From: Bradyrhizobium erythrophlei
GTDB taxonomy: Bacteria > Pseudomonadota > Alphaproteobacteria > Rhizobiales > Xanthobacteraceae
Reading direction: 5' to 3'
NCBI RefSeq assembly: GCF_900129425.1
Contig: NZ_LT670817.1
Coordinates: 7,902,001-7,966,000, forward strand
Length of the DNA: 64,000 nt
Below the pieces are notes generated by a model. The model was not told the origin of the DNA. It worked only from the letters and a program-made list of their open reading frames with translations, and searched no databases. This document shows positions 61,417 through 64,000 of the stretch, in pieces (position 1 is the stretch's first letter; each line of letters begins with the position of its first letter). The translations under genes were made by a program, and so were the position numbers.

Positions 61417-61617
61417 ATGAGCATTATTCCTCTTCACCTTCAAAGACGCTTCGAGCAGCGATGGGCTGCTCGTTTCGGTTCGCTGGCAATCCCGGCCGCA
61501 CCAAAGAACGTCGGATTGAAAGGACCGGTCAACATGCGCCGCGCGCGGCAAAAGCCAAAGAAAAACCAGCCGGGCTGGGTCGGCGACGGCGCATTGATTG
61601 TCAATGTCGCCAACTGA
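61417..61617 (+). CDS. Small basic protein, IPLHLQRRFEQRW family, copy B
   Basis: 66 residues: MSIIPLHLQRRFEQRWAARF then GSLAIPAAPKNVGLKGPVNM and RRARQKPKKNQPGWVGDGAL. Paralogue of the 60007 gene with the same first 20 residues, APKNVG and a Pro/Lys segment, plus a ten-residue longer end. The next gene starts 14 bases after its stop. Confidence 0.7.
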   Translation: MSIIPLHLQRRFEQRWAARFGSLAIPAAPKNVGLKGPVNMRRARQKPKKNQPGWVGDGALIVNVAN

Positions 61618-61630
61618 GGCGGCCTTACCG

Positions 61631-61819
61631 ATGGCCAAGAAGTCCGACCCGCGCCTGCTTGAAGTCACGGTAACCCCCTTGGAGCCAGCGCGATGGGAGT
61701 GGCGAGTTTACGAAGGCGATACGCCACTGATGACGGGCTTTGAGACCTCGCGCGAGACCGCCCAGATTGAGGGTGATCGTGCTCTCTTCCGCTTGCTTTC
61801 CGCAGGTCTAGACAAATAA
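61631..61819 (+). CDS. Small protein of 62 residues
   Basis: From ATG at 61631: MAKKSDPRLLEVTVTPLEPA then RWEWRVYEGDTPLMTGFETS and GDRALFRLLSAGLDK. A compact beta-beta-alpha pattern (EWRVYEGDTPLMTGFETSRE) like small stress-type proteins common in Bradyrhizobium. Follows copy B closely, so probably the same message. Confidence 0.65.
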   Translation: MAKKSDPRLLEVTVTPLEPARWEWRVYEGDTPLMTGFETSRETAQIEGDRALFRLLSAGLDK

Positions 61820-61854
61820 CCGACCTCAAACGCCCCAGCGTCAACCGGGCGCCC

Positions 61855-61876
61855 TCACCTCTTCTCGTCCGGGCGA
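61855..61876 (-). repeat. H-P-D-D-E-R-type tail, copy 5 (short)
   Basis: The minus strand ends RPDEKR with a stop at 61855, right after the stop of the gene at 61879-62082. A hairpin (GCGCCCGGTTGACGCTGGGG) follows. Only the last residues are kept. Confidence 0.45.
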
Positions 61877-61878
61877 GT

Positions 61879-62082
61879 CTACTTGAACATCGTCTTGACC
61901 GCCTGCCAGAACGATAGGCCTTCCCGGTGTTGATGCTCAGCGGTTGGCGCCGGCTGAATGGCGCTCACCGGATCGATCAAACTCGCTTCCAATCGAGCAT
62001 GCTTCTCCAGGTCGAGCCTCTCGGCCTCCCGGCGATCCGACTCATACTCGTCGACAGGGGTGAGATTGGCTTTCTGAGCCAT
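61879..62082 (-). CDS. Hypothetical 67-residue protein
   Basis: MAQKANLTPVDEYESDRREA then ERLDLEKHARLEASLIDPVS and EGLSFWQAVKTMFK. Acidic helical start, Pro/Ala linker and an aromatic end. GGGGAGGG lies before the ATG. Relatives occur in Bradyrhizobium; unknown role. Confidence 0.6.
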   Translation of the reverse strand: MAQKANLTPVDEYESDRREAERLDLEKHARLEASLIDPVSAIQPAPTAEHQHREGLSFWQAVKTMFK

Positions 62083-62168
62083 TGCTTACCCTCCCCGTTT
62101 TCTGTGACAGAAGCCAAACGGGTCCCAGGTTGAGTTCGTTCCGCTCCCAAAAAGAAAAGGCCTTGACC

Positions 62169-62246
62169 TTACCGCTCATCATCCGGATGCACCCAGACGT
62201 AAGACGCGATCTCGCGCGTTTCCGTCAGCTTTGGATCATGTGCGCA
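62169..62246 (-). repeat. H-P-D-D-E-R tail, copy 6
   Basis: The minus strand reads PKLTETREIASYVWVHPDDE then R and a stop at 62169. The DNA is nearly the same as copy 1 (59487-59564) over about 78 bases. AAGGCCTTTTCTTTTT follows as a possible terminator. Confidence 0.7.
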
Positions 62247-62356
62247 CGGGGACAAGCGAGGGACAGCGGCGCGATCGGGTCTCGGGGTAAAGTACGCCCG
62301 CTACTCGACAACGAAGCTTTGGGCGGTTTACAGGTAACGTTTTGCGGGGGAGTTGA

Positions 62357-62764
62357 ATGACCAAGAAGCTATCGATCGTCGTTGCGGCCATTGCTCTGGC
62401 TTCGTGCGATGCAGGAAACGGCAAGAACGACATTATGGGGTTTATGCCAGGGATGAAAAAGGCTGACGTCCACGCACTTGCCGAGAGCCACAAGTGGAGG
62501 TGCTTGAACGAGTCTAAGACAGGCGAGACTTGCTACACCATGAGTGGCGCGATGAGGGTCGCGTACGCGACCAACACGGAAGGATGGCCAGTGTCAGGGC
62601 TGGCATTCGCATTCTATACCGATCAGAAGGTCCCGCTTGAGATCCAGGCTGAGGACATTTCAAAGCAATTTGGCAGAATGTTGCTCATCTCGAGGGACGA
62701 GGACACTGGTCGTCAGAATTCCATACAAAATGTCAAACAATCAAACCCAACTCCGAAGTTCTGA
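62357..62764 (+). CDS. Putative lipoprotein of 135 residues
   Basis: The lipobox LASC lies at residues 14-17 of MTKKLSIVVAAIALASCDAG, so Cys17 would be lipidated. The mature domain (MGFMPGMKKADVHALAESHK; FAFYTDQKVPLEIQAEDISK) resembles small periplasmic beta-alpha domains, with a Cys pair (CLNE and CYTM). GGGGGAG precedes the ATG. Not recognised further. Confidence 0.65.
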   Translation: MTKKLSIVVAAIALASCDAGNGKNDIMGFMPGMKKADVHALAESHKWRCLNESKTGETCYTMSGAMRVAYATNTEGWPVSGLAFAFYTDQKVPLEIQAEDISKQFGRMLLISRDEDTGRQNSIQNVKQSNPTPKF

Positions 62765-62765
62765 G

Positions 62766-63138
62766 ATGCCACCTCGAGTCTACAACAAAAACCACGGCGA
62801 CGCCCCGCCTGATGCGGCCTACATGCGCGTTCGCCGATCACGGTGATCATTGAAGGGGAAGCGTCTGGAGCCGATAGGATGGCCGCTCAATGGGCGGAGA
62901 GTCGAGGAGTGGATGTCGATCCATATCCGGCCGATTGGGACAACATCGATCGTCTAGGAGCAGTGGTGAAGCGCAACACCCGCGGCAAGCTTTACGATGC
63001 TCTTGCCGGCCACGTCCGCAACGAGAGAATGCTGAGAGAGGGTCGCCCGGACAGCGCTGTTGGTTTCCGGGCGGAAAAGGAACCCGCGATATGTGGGTCC
63101 GATGCCTTGAGTATGGGATTACGCCAGTTCGACCCTGA
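62766..63138 (+). pseudogene. Scar joining a DUF4326 start to a DUF2493 (SLOG) body
   Basis: It opens MPPRVYNKNHGDAPPDAAYM, the usual start of DUF4326 proteins, but loses that family by 62823. From about 62832 another frame gives TVIIEGEASGADRMAAQWAE then SRGVDVDPYPADW and NERMLREGRPDSAVGF, the DUF2493 (YspA/SLOG) body. Near 63062 the frame shifts again to PGGKGTRDMWVRCLEYGI with a stop at 63136. Thus two genes were fused by a deletion and one indel followed. An inserted segment (NIDRLGAVVKRNTRGKLYDA) also interrupts the body. Confidence 0.7.
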
Positions 63139-63420
63139 CGGACTCCTCTTTCCTGGGTGCTCTGGCTTGGTGTTACGGACACCAAAGTTAGCCCGCGATA
63201 GGTTAGAGTCGCTCGCGGCAGGGGTAATCCTTGATGGGTAGGAACCCTTTTTAGAAATTCCGCGTTGACCATTTGCGGCGGGGGGTCCTCTCTCCGATGT
63301 GTGTGTAACACCTGCCGCCCGCGGCCCTGGCCCTTGCGGTTCCATAAGACGGGCCCCTTTGGCGGCAACCGACCCTCAAGCGCATAACGCCACCGAGCGG
63401 AGCGGAATGACAGGACGGCA
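63139..63420. other. Intergenic stretch, no gene seen
   Basis: GC-rich with a T5 run near 63249. GTGTGTGTAACACC near 63297 and GGGGCCC near 63351 are small features without clear meaning. It presumably holds the promoter of the last gene. Confidence 0.4.
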
Positions 63421-64000
63421 ATGCGATATCTCAAGCTGGCAATCCTAGTTTTGGCATATGCGCTGATATCGCCCGCGTTTGCGCAAACCTGTTGCCCCGA
63501 GGGCTGCGCGCCAGAGGCCAACCGGTGCGTGACCACAGGTCCGCTGTGGACCAGATGCATTCCCATCGCCTGCGCCGAGGGTTCTGGAAGGCCGTCCGCC
63601 GGGTCCTCTGGCCCCACGCGCGAGCACCGAAAAAGCGCGGTGCCCGCCCGCCCGCTACGCACAGCGCGTACTTACGTCGCCCCACGTCAGATTCCCCCGC
63701 AGTGCCCATTGATGAATCCGACCAAAGCACAGGTCGACGAGGCGACCAATCAATGCGTGAACGCGTTGACCGGAAGTGCGCGGTTGCGGGGTTGCTTTTT
63801 CGAGGACGATGCCGGCAAAGCCGAAGACAAAAGGACTGGCCTGAGCTGCCCTGATCGTCAAGCTGCGCTGGCCAAGCAGTGTCGAAAACGCTGCGCCAAC
63901 TACGCATCCGATACGACCCATTTGGTGTGCACCGGCAGCTATCCGAACACCGTCTGGCATATCTCCTTTGGAGATATCTCGGGCGACACCGGTGAGTCCC
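63421..64000 (+). CDS. Cys-rich exported protein, partial (runs off the window)
   Basis: Open frame of 193 codons without a stop before the edge. The signal peptide is MRYLKLAILVLAYALISPAF with a cut after AQ. The mature start is Cys-rich (TCCPEGCAPEANRCVTTGPL; TRCIPIACAEG), followed by an Arg/Pro linker and a second Cys-containing part (QCVNALTGSARLRGCFFEDD; LAKQCRKRCANYASDTTHLV). About a dozen Cys suggest several disulfides outside the cell membrane. Not recognised. Confidence 0.65.
   Translation, partial: MRYLKLAILVLAYALISPAFAQTCCPEGCAPEANRCVTTGPLWTRCIPIACAEGSGRPSAGSSGPTREHRKSAVPARPLRTARTYVAPRQIPPQCPLMNPTKAQVDEATNQCVNALTGSARLRGCFFEDDAGKAEDKRTGLSCPDRQAALAKQCRKRCANYASDTTHLVCTGSYPNTVWHISFGDISGDTGES

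Overview
The window reads as chromosomal DNA of an alphaproteobacterium of the Bradyrhizobium / Rhodopseudomonas type. The grounds are high GC, very GC-rich third codon positions, the ChvI-ChvG-HprK-EIIA-HPr cluster typical of Rhizobiales, and dispersed palindromes of the kind common in bradyrhizobial genomes. This is inference from gene content; no search was run.

Left part, about 0.1 to 42.3 kb, core-like. It starts with the chvI-chvG two-component pair, HPr kinase, a mannose-type EIIA and HPr, all on the + strand and overlapping or closely spaced (112-4122). Then come a GT39-like membrane glycosyltransferase, lepA, an acyl-CoA dehydrogenase-like flavoenzyme, a tandem duplication of a chemoreceptor gene (9.2-13.5 kb), a PAS-PAS-GGDEF-EAL protein, mepA, a molybdate uptake cluster (mop, an exported protein, modA, modB, modC), a K+/H+ antiporter, an MscS channel, map and radC. 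A band of LysR-regulated or stress-type accessory metabolism follows (27.9-36.4 kb): LysR, SDR, SnoaL-like protein, LysR, SBF-family transporter, GST, and an ECF sigma factor of the ECF42 type with its DGPF/YCII partner. Next is a five-gene minus-strand operon (36.6-41.0 kb) of a NitT/TauT-type ABC transporter (SBP, ATPase, permease), a D-2-hydroxyacid dehydrogenase and a double-domain AprI/Inh-like protease inhibitor. A creatininase-family amidohydrolase is divergent from it.

Right part, about 42.3 to 64 kb, accessory. This looks like a decayed mobile region. It has an excisionase-like HTH protein, an N-truncated tyrosine integrase beside a 24-base tRNA-Ser 3' end (att scar), a second integrase tail, a frameshifted serine recombinase, a phage tail-fibre remnant and many short unknown genes. 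Intact cargo includes two orphan membrane proteins, a cold-shock protein, an XRE regulator, a class III cyclase-like protein, an SRAP protein and an exported HNH-type protein. From 55 to 62.5 kb the DNA is almost wholly small genes (29 to 135 codons), many exported or membrane-bound. They are separated by hairpin terminators, and two sequence modules recur there: a two-copy small-protein family, and a six-fold repeated minus-strand tail ending in H-P-D-D-E-R or a close variant. A scar joining a DUF4326 start to a DUF2493 body lies at 62.8 kb, and a Cys-rich exported protein runs off the right edge.

No rRNA, complete tRNA or CRISPR array was found. The strongest candidates for something undescribed are the cyclase-like gene with its neighbours, the repeated small-gene modules at 59-62 kb, the double inhibitor in a transporter operon, and the chemoreceptor duplication with a homogenised signalling half.
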